Of a stretch of DNA of 64,000 nucleotides, positions 1-8,475 are shown piece by piece. The stretch lies in contig NZ_JAMJPL010000001.1 in NCBI RefSeq assembly GCF_023555055.1, forward strand, positions 186,001 to 250,000. Reading direction: 5' to 3'. The notes under the pieces were generated by a model. It was not told the DNA's origin. It worked only from the letters and a program-made list of their open reading frames with translations, and searched no databases. How positions within the stretch are numbered: the stretch's first letter is position 1; every line of letters starts with the position of its first letter. Origin of the DNA: Marinobacter sp. ATCH36. Its GTDB lineage: Bacteria > Pseudomonadota > Gammaproteobacteria > Pseudomonadales > Oleiphilaceae. A program made the translations under genes and the position numbers.

Positions 1-55
1 CGCCTAATCCGACCTACGGTTCCAGGAGACCAAACCCTGGAGTCGAGCCGGTCAC

Positions 56-135
56 GGGGTGGGGTACCTTTTCTGCCGGGAAAAGGTGTCTGAGCAAAGC
101 GAGTTCTTTTCCCATAAGAAAAGGCACCCTACCCC
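56..135 (+). repeat. Family B structured inverted repeat, copy B1
   Basis: The outer arms 56-74 and 117-135 are complementary over 19 bases with two mismatches. Inside them, GGGAAAAG and CTTTTCCC form a second perfect 8-bp stem around the core GTGTCTGAGCAAAGCGAG. The same core recurs in opposite orientation at 15839-15919 with different outer arms. Pairing may extend outward through GGTC (51 region) and GACC (138 region). The element lies just downstream of the beta-oxidation gene that ends at 153. Bases 1-55 show no gene. Confidence 0.75.
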
Positions 136-152
136 GGGACCAGCCCCCGAAA

Positions 153-2246
153 TCAAAGATCCGAAAACTTGCGACCTTCACTGACCAGTTTTTGCAAAAG
201 GGCTGCCGGCTTCCACTGCTCGCCACCGAGGTCATCGTAGAACTGTTCAACGGTACCAAGAATGTTGTCCAAACCAATCTGATCGGCCCAGAACATCGGG
301 CCACCACGATAGGCCGGGAAGCCATAGCCGTAGATCCAGGTAATATCGATATCCAGTGAACGGTCCGCGACGCCCTCTTCCAGAATCTTCGCGCCCTCAT
401 TGATCATCACATACATGCACCGCTCCAGAATCTCCTGATCGGTGATGTCACGGGACGTAATACCCTGCTCCTGACGGAACTCGGCAATGATCTGATCCAC
501 TTCCGGGTCAGGAATCGGCTTGCGGTTACCTTCCTCGTACTTGTACACGCCCGCCTGAGTCTTCTGCCCGAGGCGGCCTTGTTCCGCCAGCTTGTCCATC
601 CAGCTCGCCGGTACATCCTCACCGGCCTTGCGGCGCTCCTCGCGAATGCTGTATCCAATATCAATACCGGCAAGGTCCGACATGGCAAACTGCCCCATCG
701 GGAAGCCCAGATCGGTCAGCACCTTGTCCACCTGTTGCGGGCTCGCGCCCTCATTGACCAGTGCCATGGCCTCGGCACCGCGCTTGTGCAGCATGCGGTT
801 GCCCACGAAACCGTAGCAGTTGCCCACCATCACGCCGACCTTGTTGATCTTCTTCGCCAGCGCCATCGCCGTGGCTTTCACTTCGTCGGAGGTCTTATCG
901 CCCCGCACAATCTCCAGCAGCTTCATGACATTGGCCGGGCTGAAGAAGTGCAGGCCAATCACGTCTTCAGGGCGTTTGGTGGATGTGGCGATTTCATCGA
1001 TGCTCAGGGTGGAGGTGTTTGAAGCCAGAATAGTGCCCGGCTTGCAGGACTCATCCAGCTGGCTGAAGATCTTCTTTTTAAGGTCCATGCTTTCGAAGAC
1101 CGCCTCAATCACCAGATCAACATCGCTGAAATCGTCATAGGTCAGGGTGCCGCTGATCAGGCTCATGCGCTCTTCAACCTGGGCCTGGGTAATACGGCCT
1201 TTCTTGGCGGTGTTCTCGTAGTTCTTGCGAATGACCGCCAGACCCTTGTCCAGTGCTTCCTGTTTTAATTCCGCGATGATGACGGGAATACCAGCGTTAG
1301 CGAAGTTCATGGCGATGCCACCGCCCATGGTACCGGCGCCGATGACACCCACCTTTCTGATATCGCGGACCGGCGTGTCCTTGGACAAACCTTTTACTTT
1401 TGATACTTCACGCTCGGCAAAGAAGGCGTGAACCAGACCGGCACGCTGCGGGGATTCCATGCACTCCATGAACAACTCACGCTCGCGCTTCATGCCGTCA
1501 TCGAATGGCAGGTTAAAGGCTGCTTCCACCGCATCCACGCATTTGAATGGCGAGAACAGGCCGCGGGCTTTCTTTTGCAGGCCGGCACGGAACTGTTCGA
1601 ACACGTCGCTACCTTTGTCTGCTTCGATCTTGTCGGTCAGGTCGCGGACACGACGGACCGGCCTGCTCTCATCGGCAACTTTTTGAGCATATGCCAGGCC
1701 AACGGCCTTGATATCGTCGCCGTCTTCAACCGAATCAACAATCCCCAGAGCCAGCGCATCCTTGGCGTTTACAAATTCACCGGAGGTGATCATTTCCAGC
1801 GCCTTCTGGGCACCGGTCAGCCGCGGCAAACGCTGGGTACCACCAGCGCCGGGCAGCAGGCCCAGTTTCACTTCCGGCAGCCCGACTCTGGCACTGCTCA
1901 GCGCCACCCGGTAATGACAGCCAAGGGCAGTCTCCAGGCCGCCACCCAGGGCAGTGCCGTGAATGGCCGCGACAACAGGCTTGTCGCTGCTTTCATACTG
2001 ATTGGTAAGCGAAGGCAGGCTCGGCTCCTGCATCGGCTTGCCGAATTCGCGAATATCGGCACCGGCAATAAAGGTGCGGCCTTCGCACACCAGCAACAGC
2101 ACCCTGGCGTCGTCATCCTTCTGGCCCTGCTCCAGCGCAGCCACCAGGCCGGAACGGACAGCATGGCTGAGGGCGTTCACCGGCGGGTAGTTCACAGTGA
2201 TAACGCCAATGGAGCCTTCCCGGTTGTAAGTTACGACCTCAGACAT
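153..2246 (-). CDS. Bifunctional enoyl-CoA hydratase / 3-hydroxyacyl-CoA dehydrogenase (FadB/FadJ type)
   Basis: This 697-aa protein should hydrate 2-enoyl-CoA and oxidise the resulting 3-hydroxyacyl-CoA with NAD in beta-oxidation. The N-terminal crotonase domain (about 1-185) shows FIAGADIREFG and the oxyanion-hole region HGTALGGGLE. The NAD-binding motif GVIGAGTMGGG begins near residue 300. It is followed by HFFSPANVMKLLE and CYGFVGNRM of the dehydrogenase domain and a duplicated C-terminal domain. I chose the ATG at 2246 because it has a GGAGG ribosome-binding site; the frame stays open upstream to 2333. The length matches single-chain FadJ-like proteins. An operator-like palindrome lies 30-44 bp upstream. 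No thiolase partner is adjacent, but one is encoded at 5997. Whether it is FadJ, FadB or a peroxisomal-type paralogue cannot be settled by eye. Confidence 0.95.
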   Translation of the reverse strand: MSEVVTYNREGSIGVITVNYPPVNALSHAVRSGLVAALEQGQKDDDARVLLLVCEGRTFIAGADIREFGKPMQEPSLPSLTNQYESSDKPVVAAIHGTALGGGLETALGCHYRVALSSARVGLPEVKLGLLPGAGGTQRLPRLTGAQKALEMITSGEFVNAKDALALGIVDSVEDGDDIKAVGLAYAQKVADESRPVRRVRDLTDKIEADKGSDVFEQFRAGLQKKARGLFSPFKCVDAVEAAFNLPFDDGMKRERELFMECMESPQRAGLVHAFFAEREVSKVKGLSKDTPVRDIRKVGVIGAGTMGGGIAMNFANAGIPVIIAELKQEALDKGLAVIRKNYENTAKKGRITQAQVEERMSLISGTLTYDDFSDVDLVIEAVFESMDLKKKIFSQLDESCKPGTILASNTSTLSIDEIATSTKRPEDVIGLHFFSPANVMKLLEIVRGDKTSDEVKATAMALAKKINKVGVMVGNCYGFVGNRMLHKRGAEAMALVNEGASPQQVDKVLTDLGFPMGQFAMSDLAGIDIGYSIREERRKAGEDVPASWMDKLAEQGRLGQKTQAGVYKYEEGNRKPIPDPEVDQIIAEFRQEQGITSRDITDQEILERCMYVMINEGAKILEEGVADRSLDIDITWIYGYGFPAYRGGPMFWADQIGLDNILGTVEQFYDDLGGEQWKPAALLQKLVSEGRKFSDL

Positions 2247-2275
2247 AATTCCTCCGAACCTTCTATGGAATATAG

Positions 2276-2290
2276 TTTTAACAAGCGAAA
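2276..2290. promoter_or_regulatory. Putative IclR-type operator upstream of the beta-oxidation gene
   Basis: TTTTAACAAGCGAAA followed by CAT aligns with sites at 3431, 5885 and 21216. The right half GCGAAA is conserved and the left half is weaker. It lies 30-44 bp upstream of the ATG at 2246, a position suited to control of that promoter. Assignment to the IclR protein encoded at 2538-3362 is inference. Confidence 0.4.
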
Positions 2291-2353
2291 CATCAGTACG
2301 ATTTAATACAAGTTTACGACAGGTTTCAACCATGAATTAAAATGCAGGCATAA

Positions 2354-2381
2354 AAAACCCCAGGACGAATCCTGGGGTTTT
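2354..2381. terminator. Bidirectional rho-independent terminator
   Basis: AAAACCCCAGG and CCTGGGGTTTT form a perfect 11-bp stem with a 6-base loop and T runs on both strands. It would end transcription of the iclR-type gene (minus strand, ending at 2538) before the promoter of the beta-oxidation gene. Confidence 0.85.
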
Positions 2382-2406
2382 CTGGCCTATCAGCTGGCAG
2401 AAGGCC

Positions 2407-2507
2407 CGGGCGGGGATCTCCCTCCGAAACACGCTGTGAATACATCCCTGTACGCTCGGCTCCGCCATCCATGGCTCCGCACGGTTTCGGAGGGAGATCC
2501 CCGCCCG
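2407..2507 (+). repeat. Family A structured repeat, copy A1
   Basis: The arms 2407-2430 and 2484-2507 are a perfect 24-bp inverted repeat. The 53-base interior carries the family core ACGCTGTGAATACATCC..TGTACGCTCG and an inner hairpin GCCAT-CC-ATGGC. Copies with the same core and unrelated arms lie at 11633, 16752 and 52616. Confidence 0.85.
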
Positions 2508-2537
2508 AACCCATGCTTCCTTATTTAGCCGAAAACA

Positions 2538-3362
2538 TCAGACGCCGAGTGACTCAATATCGCTGGCCAGCATTGCCAGCTGGTGGGCGATGGACGCACG
2601 CAGTTTTTCGGCGGGCACAAGATAGGAGGGCGCCGCACAGGTCAGCGCCATAATGGTGCCGTCCTGCAGGTGAATGGGCACGCCGGCGGAATTGATGTTG
2701 CGGTCCCACTCGCCGAGGGACAGGCAGAAGCCGTACTTTTTGTAGTCTTCCATCGCACGCTCAAGGCCCGCCTGCTTTTCCGGCCAGGCGTCGCCGTATT
2801 TGGCTTCCATGGCGTCATCGATCACCTTGCGGCCTTTTTCAGAAATGGCACAGTAATAAGCCCGGCCTGCAGAGGTAGTGGACATGGGCAGCTTCAGGCC
2901 GATATCCATGCGCAGCAGGGAGGCTTCCGGCGGCAGCCGGTTTTCCACGTAGATCATGTGCAGGCGGTCACGGCAGGTCAGGCCCACGGACATGTTGGTC
3001 TGGCGTGCGAACTCGTCCATGTACGGCCTGGCCAACTGACGCACCTTGAGATTGGACACATAAGCATAACCCAGGGCCAGAACGCCGGAACTGAGCTGGT
3101 ACTTCTCCAGCTGCGGGTTGTAGCTGAGGTAACCAAGCTTGGTCAGGGTGTAGGTCATGCGTGAAACGGTCGGTTTCGGCAGACCGGTCAGCCGCGAGAT
3201 ATCCTGGTTACCCAGAATCACCGAGCCCTGGCTGAAGGCACGAAGTACATCGAGACCGCGGGAGAGCGCCTCTACAAACTTGCGATCTTTTTCCGGCTTT
3301 ACCGGCTCACCGTCACTGGACGCCGCCAGTAGTTCCGGTGTGGTGGTCTCTGCTGTGTTCAT
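2538..3362 (-). CDS. IclR-family transcriptional regulator
   Basis: This 274-aa protein has an N-terminal winged helix-turn-helix (about 30-95; FVEALSRGLDVLRAF, ISRLTGLPKPTVSRMTYTL) and a C-terminal effector-binding domain with the family pattern GLKLPMSTTSAGRAYYCAI. The ATG at 3362 follows a GGAGGATG ribosome-binding site; the upstream open frame is ignored. It is divergent from the GhrA-like gene at 3490, with an operator-like palindrome at 3431-3445 between them. Related palindromes occur before the beta-oxidation gene, the thiolase operon and the TRAP operon, so it may be the local regulator of carboxylate uptake and degradation. The family is certain; the effector and whether it activates or represses are unknown. 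Confidence 0.95.
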   Translation of the reverse strand: MNTAETTTPELLAASSDGEPVKPEKDRKFVEALSRGLDVLRAFSQGSVILGNQDISRLTGLPKPTVSRMTYTLTKLGYLSYNPQLEKYQLSSGVLALGYAYVSNLKVRQLARPYMDEFARQTNMSVGLTCRDRLHMIYVENRLPPEASLLRMDIGLKLPMSTTSAGRAYYCAISEKGRKVIDDAMEAKYGDAWPEKQAGLERAMEDYKKYGFCLSLGEWDRNINSAGVPIHLQDGTIMALTCAAPSYLVPAEKLRASIAHQLAMLASDIESLGV

Positions 3363-3430
3363 ACTCGGACATCCTCCAACTGCATTTCCGACACTCCAAC
3401 CCGGGTTTACGGATGAATTTCGGTATATTA

Positions 3431-3445
3431 TTCTGCAAAGCAAAA
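3431..3445. promoter_or_regulatory. Putative IclR-type operator in the iclR/ghrA divergent region
   Basis: TTCTGCAAAGCAAAA is an imperfect palindrome (TTCTGC-N3-GCAAAA). Its 19-base neighbourhood matches the site at 21216 at all but two positions. It sits midway between the regulator start (3362) and the dehydrogenase start (3490), as expected for an autoregulatory operator. Confidence 0.5.
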
Positions 3446-3489
3446 CATTATAGAGAAATTTTATCCACCATACGATCCCGGGAGCGTCC

Positions 3490-4419
3490 ATGAAAGTTCT
3501 TTTTGTTGCCGGAGACCCCAAGCCGGAGCGCTGGACGGTCCCCATACAGGCACTGCTTCCGGAAGCCGAAGTACACGTATGGGACGCAGATGGCCCCGCC
3601 GTGGACGCAGATTACGCCATTGTCTGGCAGCCGCCGGAGGAACTGTTCGAGCGCGAAACCGGGCTGAAAGCAGTGTTCAACCTTGGCGCCGGTATAGATG
3701 GCCTGCTGGCGGTACCCAACCTGCCTCCGAACCTTCCCGTGGTGCGGCTGGAAGACGCCGGCATGTCTGCACAGATGGCGGAATACGTGCTGCACCAGTT
3801 ACTGGAAGCCAGCCGCGGCATGGAAACCTACCGCGAGCAACAACGGGAAGGCGTCTGGAAAATTCACCGGCCGATCAAGCGCAGTGAATGGCCGGTCGGG
3901 GTCATGGGGCTGGGCCATATTGGCAAGCGGGTGGCCCGCACACTGGCGGACCTCGATTACCGGGTCAACGGCTGGGCCCGTAGCGACCACAGCCTGGACA
4001 AAGTCACCACCTTTGCCGGCGCCGATAGCCTTGATGCATTTCTGGGTTCAACCCGCGTGCTGGTGAACACACTGCCATTGACCGATGAAACCCGCGACAT
4101 CCTCGACCACCGCCACCTCAGCCAGCTGATACCTGGCGCGGTGGTGATCAACGTGGGCCGGGGCGAACACCTGGTTGAGGACGATCTGCTCAGGGCCATA
4201 GACGATGGCCATGTTGCGCGGGCCTCACTGGACGTGTTCCGCCAGGAACCACTGCCGGCGGACCATCCGTTCTGGCAGCGCCCGGAAATAACCATTACCC
4301 CGCACATCTCCGCTCGCACCCTGCGGGATGCCACACTGGAGCAGATCACCGGGAAGATCCGCGCCCATCACAATGGCGAGCCCATCACCGGTATCGTAGA
4401 CACCAGCCGCGGCTACTAA
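3490..4419 (+). CDS. ghrA: D-isomer-specific 2-hydroxyacid dehydrogenase, glyoxylate/hydroxypyruvate reductase A-like
   Basis: This 309-aa cytoplasmic NAD(P)H-dependent enzyme should reduce a 2-oxoacid such as glyoxylate or hydroxypyruvate. The Rossmann motif GVMGLGHIG starts near residue 137. The substrate-binding arginine lies in NVGRGEHLVEDDLL (R224). The catalytic glutamate lies in RQEPLPADHPFW and the catalytic histidine in TPHIS (H272). Length and C-terminal signature agree with the GhrA subgroup rather than SerA or LdhA. It has its own ATG with a GGGAGCG ribosome-binding site and is divergent from the IclR gene. Convergent gene 4447-5799 begins 27 bp beyond its stop. True substrate is unproven. 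Confidence 0.85.
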   Translation: MKVLFVAGDPKPERWTVPIQALLPEAEVHVWDADGPAVDADYAIVWQPPEELFERETGLKAVFNLGAGIDGLLAVPNLPPNLPVVRLEDAGMSAQMAEYVLHQLLEASRGMETYREQQREGVWKIHRPIKRSEWPVGVMGLGHIGKRVARTLADLDYRVNGWARSDHSLDKVTTFAGADSLDAFLGSTRVLVNTLPLTDETRDILDHRHLSQLIPGAVVINVGRGEHLVEDDLLRAIDDGHVARASLDVFRQEPLPADHPFWQRPEITITPHISARTLRDATLEQITGKIRAHHNGEPITGIVDTSRGY

Positions 4420-4446
4420 ACCTTCCGCAAGCGCCGGCCACCTTCG

Positions 4447-5799
4447 TTAGCCCATGGCCGGCGCCACCACGAATACGCCCCACAGCATCAACAATAATAA
4501 CGGAATGGACAGCAGCACAAACAACCCGTTCCAACCAAACGCCACCACCCAACGCGATACCTGGCCGAACCGCGACAGCAACATTACCGCCGGACCAAAC
4601 GGCGACAGCATCATTGCCAGCGAGAACCCGATTACCAGGGCCACGGCAATAGGCAGCGGATTCACCCCTTCCGCCACCAGTTGTGGCATCAAACCGGCCT
4701 GCACACTCAGCACGGTAATCGGAATAATGCCGATCGCCGAAAGCATCGGCATCATCAGCAGGCCACAGACCGCCAGCAACAATACACCCATTTCACCGGA
4801 AGCCATGCCGGCCAGGACGTCTGCCGGGATTACTGCCACCAGGGCCACACCCAGGCCGGCGGAGCTGGCAAAGATGGACATTTCATTGCTCATACCCACC
4901 ATGTTGTCAGCCGCTTCTCGCACCGACATGGCCGGCGAACGATCGCTCCAGAGCATATAAAGGAAGGTCACCACCGGTACCGTGAGCATGGCCGCGACGG
5001 ATACTTTAAGCACGGTGGTCTGCACCAGCAGGCCCATGGAAGTGAAGATAATCACCACCAGCAGCAATAACCGACCACTTCCGGCAGGCCAGGTATCCAG
5101 TGGCTCACGCTCGCTACTGACCAGCCGAAAGCGCCTGTGTTCCAGCACCCACCCGACCAGAACCAGCAGCACCGCACTGCCGATGCCATAGGGTAGCAGG
5201 CCGGACCAGCTCAGGGTCGGCACTTCCCGGGTAATAATCGCGACCGCCACACTGGTCGGCGCCACCAGCGGTACCAGTGCGAACCCCCGCAAGGTACTGA
5301 TCAGCACGCTGCGCAGCCAGCGCAGGCGGGAGGCACCGGTAATGCCCCGCTGGCGCAGGGTATCCGTCAGCGTGCCGCAAAGCAGGTTCATCACGCCGAA
5401 GCTCAGCACCGACGCGATACCGCAGCTGACCACCGCGTATTTGGGATACAACAGGGCCGGGCGACCGCCCAACAATACATCGTGTATGCGCTGCAACACC
5501 TCAAGCCGGCGAACCAGGCACTGCATCATCCCCAGGCTTCCCAGAAACGCTGCGTAAAAGGCGGCATTGGAAGCAGCCCGCATCAGGTCGCCGGCATCCA
5601 GTTGCCCGGCGAAACCCAGATAGCCAATCACCAGCAGGGAAACCAGGAACAGGTAGCGGGAATAAGCCTGCAAACGCCCCATCGTGAGCACGAAATACAG
5701 CACAAATAGTAGGCCAGCAAACGCACTGAGGAGGGGGCTGGCCAAACACAGCGCCACAAGCTCCAGCAACACAGCAACAGGAACCAGAAAACGGCTCAT
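4447..5799 (-). CDS. Polytopic membrane protein, probable transporter of unknown specificity
   Basis: This 450-aa, very hydrophobic protein has about ten to twelve predicted membrane segments. I do not recognise a signature that assigns it firmly. Long hydrophobic stretches, a central polar loop (residues about 215-240, HRRFRLVSSEREPLDTW) and glycine/proline-containing helices near the C terminus (LSPFGPAVMLLSRFG) resemble ion-transporter-superfamily carriers such as the large TRAP subunit or related anion carriers. It is divergent from the thiolase operon and shares the intergenic region with its putative operator at 5885. It could therefore import a substrate of that pathway. Confidence 0.7.
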   Translation of the reverse strand: MSRFLVPVAVLLELVALCLASPLLSAFAGLLFVLYFVLTMGRLQAYSRYLFLVSLLVIGYLGFAGQLDAGDLMRAASNAAFYAAFLGSLGMMQCLVRRLEVLQRIHDVLLGGRPALLYPKYAVVSCGIASVLSFGVMNLLCGTLTDTLRQRGITGASRLRWLRSVLISTLRGFALVPLVAPTSVAVAIITREVPTLSWSGLLPYGIGSAVLLVLVGWVLEHRRFRLVSSEREPLDTWPAGSGRLLLLVVIIFTSMGLLVQTTVLKVSVAAMLTVPVVTFLYMLWSDRSPAMSVREAADNMVGMSNEMSIFASSAGLGVALVAVIPADVLAGMASGEMGVLLLAVCGLLMMPMLSAIGIIPITVLSVQAGLMPQLVAEGVNPLPIAVALVIGFSLAMMLSPFGPAVMLLSRFGQVSRWVVAFGWNGLFVLLSIPLLLLMLWGVFVVAPAMG

Positions 5800-5884
5800 A
5801 AAAGATTCACGACCTCGAAGATGGTATCGGTTGCATTTCGCACAGCTCCAGATTAGTCTTTAGGAGTCAATATACAAAACTTAA

Positions 5885-5899
5885 TTCCGCTATACGAAA
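5885..5899. promoter_or_regulatory. Putative IclR-type operator upstream of the thiolase operon
   Basis: TTCCGCTATACGAAA is a palindrome-like site (TTCCGC-N3-ACGAAA) in the divergent region between the membrane protein (start 5799) and the thiolase (start 5997). It aligns with the sites at 2276, 3431 and 21216. About 20 bp to its left is GAGTCAATATA, which recurs upstream of the CoA ligase at 19483. Confidence 0.45.
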
Positions 5900-5996
5900 C
5901 TATATCAACATTAATGACAAGACAAGTCCGGAACCTTTCTTATTGATAAAAGGAAGACCACAATAAAACTTGTCTGCTGATGAAACGGGAGATGCC

Positions 5997-7202
5997 ATGA
6001 GCGCGTTTATATACGACGGCTTGAGAACCCCCTTCGGTCGTCATGCCGGAGCACTGGCGAAGGTGCGCCCGGATGACCTCCTGGCCAACGTCATCAAGGC
6101 CCTGGTCGAGCGCAACGCATTCGCCCCGGAACTCTACGAAGACGTGATTGCCGGCTGCACCAATCAGGCCGGCGAAGACGCCCGCAACCTGGCCCGCCAC
6201 GCTGGCTTGCTCGCTGGTCTTCCCGTTGAGACCGCTGGCCTGACCGTCAATCGCCTTTGTGGCTCCGGCCTCGCCGCCATCGTCGACGCTGCAAGGGCAG
6301 TCCGTTGTGGCGAGGGCGAGCTATTCGTGGCAGGCGGCGCCGAAAGCATGAGCCGGGCACCGTTCGTCATTGCGAAAAGCGAAAGTCCATTCAGCCGTGA
6401 CTTCCGTGCCTTCGATAGCACCATTGGCGCGCGCTTCCCCAATCCACGCATTGAAGCGACCTTCGGCGCGGACACCATGCCCGAAACCGCCAACAACATC
6501 GCCCGCGAGCTAAACCTGAGCCGCGACGCTGTGGACCAGTTTGCTGCCCAGAGCCAGGCCCGTTACGACGCAGCCCTGAAAGATGGCTTCTATAATGAAG
6601 AAATTCTCGCGATAGACGTACCCCAGGGTCGGAAAAAGCCTCCGGTGAGCGTGAGCAATGATGAGCACCCACGCCCCCAGTCCACCGTAGAAGCACTGGC
6701 CAGCTTGCGCCCGCTGTTTGAAAGTGGCGTGGTCACTGCCGGCAACGCTTCCGGCATCAATGATGGCGCCGCAGCATTGATTGTGGGTTCCCGTGAAGCA
6801 GGTGAGCGCGCCGGCATCCGCCCCCGCGCCCGCATCGTATCTGCTGCTATTGCCGGTGTTCCGCCCAGGGTTATGGGTTACGGACCGGTGCCGGCCAGCG
6901 AAAAAGCCCTCGCCCGCGCTGGTCTGGGCATCAACGATATGGACGTGATCGAGATCAATGAGGCGTTCGCCGCCCAGGTTCTCGGCTGCACCACCAAACT
7001 GGGCATAGACCCGACCGATTCCCGGTTGAACCCCAACGGAGGCGCCATTGCTGTTGGCCACCCATTGGGGGCATCCGGCGCACGGATCGCACTGACGGCC
7101 ACACGCCAACTTGAGCGCAGTGGCGGTCGATACGCATTGATCAGCATGTGCATTGGCGTCGGCCAAGGCATTGCTGCTGTGATCGAACGAGCAACCGACT
7201 AA
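5997..7202 (+). CDS. Acetyl-CoA C-acyltransferase (thiolase, PaaJ/PcaF-like)
   Basis: This 401-aa degradative thiolase cleaves 3-oxoacyl-CoA with CoA to acetyl-CoA and a shortened acyl-CoA. The nucleophilic cysteine lies in [10 protein letters not shown] (C88), the catalytic histidine in [10 protein letters not shown] (H355) and the second cysteine in SMCIGVGQG (C385). The N-terminal [20 protein letters not shown] resembles 3-oxoadipyl-CoA thiolases, so dicarboxylyl-CoA substrates are plausible. I chose ATG 5997, preceded by GGGAGATG; a TTG at 5970 is in frame but unsupported. It is the first gene of a plus-strand operon, 19 bp before glutaryl-CoA dehydrogenase. Confidence 0.93.
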   Translation: MSAFIYDGLRTPFGRHAGALAKVRPDDLLANVIKALVERNAFAPELYEDVIAGCTNQAGEDARNLARHAGLLAGLPVETAGLTVNRLCGSGLAAIVDAARAVRCGEGELFVAGGAESMSRAPFVIAKSESPFSRDFRAFDSTIGARFPNPRIEATFGADTMPETANNIARELNLSRDAVDQFAAQSQARYDAALKDGFYNEEILAIDVPQGRKKPPVSVSNDEHPRPQSTVEALASLRPLFESGVVTAGNASGINDGAAALIVGSREAGERAGIRPRARIVSAAIAGVPPRVMGYGPVPASEKALARAGLGINDMDVIEINEAFAAQVLGCTTKLGIDPTDSRLNPNGGAIAVGHPLGASGARIALTATRQLERSGGRYALISMCIGVGQGIAAVIERATD

Positions 7203-7221
7203 TTTTCTGAGGAGAACCATC

Positions 7222-8394
7222 ATGGCTTCCGCACCCTGGGATGACCTGCTGCATTTCGACAAACAACTGGATGAGACCGAGCGTCAGGTTCGGGACAGCA
7301 TTCGCTCCTTCTGTGACCAACGCCTGATGCCTGGCATCATCGAAGCGAACCGTCACGAGAAATTCGACCGCTCCATCTTCACCGACATGGGCGAGTTGGG
7401 CATGCTCGGCGCCACACTGCCGGAGGAGTATGGCGGCCCGGGCCTGAACCACGTGTGCTACGGCCTGATCGCCCGCGAAGTGGAACGGGTGGATTCCGCC
7501 TATCGCTCGGCCCTCTCAGTGCAATCATCGCTGGTCATGCATCCGATATACTCATTTGGCCAGGAAGCTTTGAAAAAGCGGGTGTTGCCCAAGCTGGCCT
7601 CCGGCGAGCTGGTGGGCTGCTTCGGTCTGACAGAGCCCAACCACGGCTCCGACCCGAGCGGCATGGAAACCCGGGCCAAGAAGGTCGATGGCGGTTACCT
7701 GGTCAGCGGTTCCAAGACCTGGATCACCAACTCACCCATTGCCGATGTCTTTGTGATCTGGGCCAAGCTTGACGGTGTCGTCACCGGTTTTGTGCTGGAG
7801 CGTGGAGCCAAGGGCCTGGACGCACCCAAGATTGAGGGCAAGTTCTCGCTGCGCGCCTCGGAAACCGGTTCCATCTTCATGGACGAGGTGTTCTGTCCCG
7901 ATGAGAACAAACTCGACGTGGAAGGCCTGAAAGGTCCGTTCAGCTGCCTGAACAAGGCTCGCTACGGTATCAGCTGGGGCTCACTCGGTGCCGCCGAGTT
8001 CTGCTGGCACGCCGCCCGCAACTATACCCTGGAGCGCAAGCAATTCGGCAAGCCCCTGGCCGCCAACCAGCTTATCCAGAAGAAGCTGGTGGACATGCAG
8101 ACCGAGATCACCCTGGGCCTGCAGAGTGTGCTGCAGCTAGGACGCATGATGGACGCGGGTGAAGCCTCGCCGGACGCCATTTCCCTGTTGAAGCGCAATA
8201 ACTGCGGCAAGTCCCTCGACATTGCCCGGGTGGCGCGCGACATGCACGGCGGTAACGGCATTTCCGACGAGTACCACGTGATTCGCCACGTGATGAACCT
8301 GGAAGCGGTGAATACCTACGAGGGCACGCACGATGTGCACGCCCTGATTCTGGGGCGCGGCCAGACCGGCATTCCTGCCTTCGTCGCCGGCTGA
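7222..8394 (+). CDS. gcdH: Glutaryl-CoA dehydrogenase
   Basis: This 390-aa flavoprotein of the acyl-CoA dehydrogenase family should oxidise and decarboxylate glutaryl-CoA to crotonyl-CoA, passing electrons to ETF. Motifs include [40 protein letters not shown] and the catalytic glutamate in [16 protein letters not shown] (E367). These are close to classical GcdH rather than general ACADs. The ATG follows a TGAGGAG ribosome-binding site. It sits directly after the thiolase and before a 27-bp palindrome and two further acyl-CoA dehydrogenases. That supports a pathway through glutaryl-CoA or a related dicarboxylyl-CoA. No LysR regulator or CaiB-type transferase is adjacent, unlike many gcdH loci. 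Confidence 0.92.
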   Translation: MASAPWDDLLHFDKQLDETERQVRDSIRSFCDQRLMPGIIEANRHEKFDRSIFTDMGELGMLGATLPEEYGGPGLNHVCYGLIAREVERVDSAYRSALSVQSSLVMHPIYSFGQEALKKRVLPKLASGELVGCFGLTEPNHGSDPSGMETRAKKVDGGYLVSGSKTWITNSPIADVFVIWAKLDGVVTGFVLERGAKGLDAPKIEGKFSLRASETGSIFMDEVFCPDENKLDVEGLKGPFSCLNKARYGISWGSLGAAEFCWHAARNYTLERKQFGKPLAANQLIQKKLVDMQTEITLGLQSVLQLGRMMDAGEASPDAISLLKRNNCGKSLDIARVARDMHGGNGISDEYHVIRHVMNLEAVNTYEGTHDVHALILGRGQTGIPAFVAG

Positions 8395-8404
8395 TCATCG
8401 TTGC

Positions 8405-8431
8405 CACACAGCCGGCACTGCCGGCTGTGTG
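8405..8431. terminator. 27-bp perfect palindrome; hairpin between gcdH and the next dehydrogenase
   Basis: CACACAGCCGGCA and TGCCGGCTGTGTG flank a single central C, giving a perfect palindrome just after the gcdH stop. There is no T run, so it may be a processing or attenuation hairpin rather than a full terminator. Confidence 0.5.
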
Positions 8432-8475
8432 CTCCGTTATATACGTTAAAAGAGACAGACCGGGAGGTTTTATCC

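Noticed and set aside
1428..2306. Long plus-strand open frame of 292 codons opposite the beta-oxidation gene
   Set aside because: It is antisense to a well-supported 697-aa enzyme, has no recognisable domain and a His/Gln-rich composition typical of antisense frames in GC-rich DNA.
2407..2507. Interpretation of the family A copies as simple rho-independent terminators
   Set aside because: They lack T runs, keep a conserved core and additional internal stems, and a normal terminator already lies beside copy A1 (2354-2381).
5821..5860. A further IclR-like half-site (TTTCGC at 5836)
   Set aside because: Only one half matches the consensus, with no partner at the right spacing, so it was not listed as an operator.
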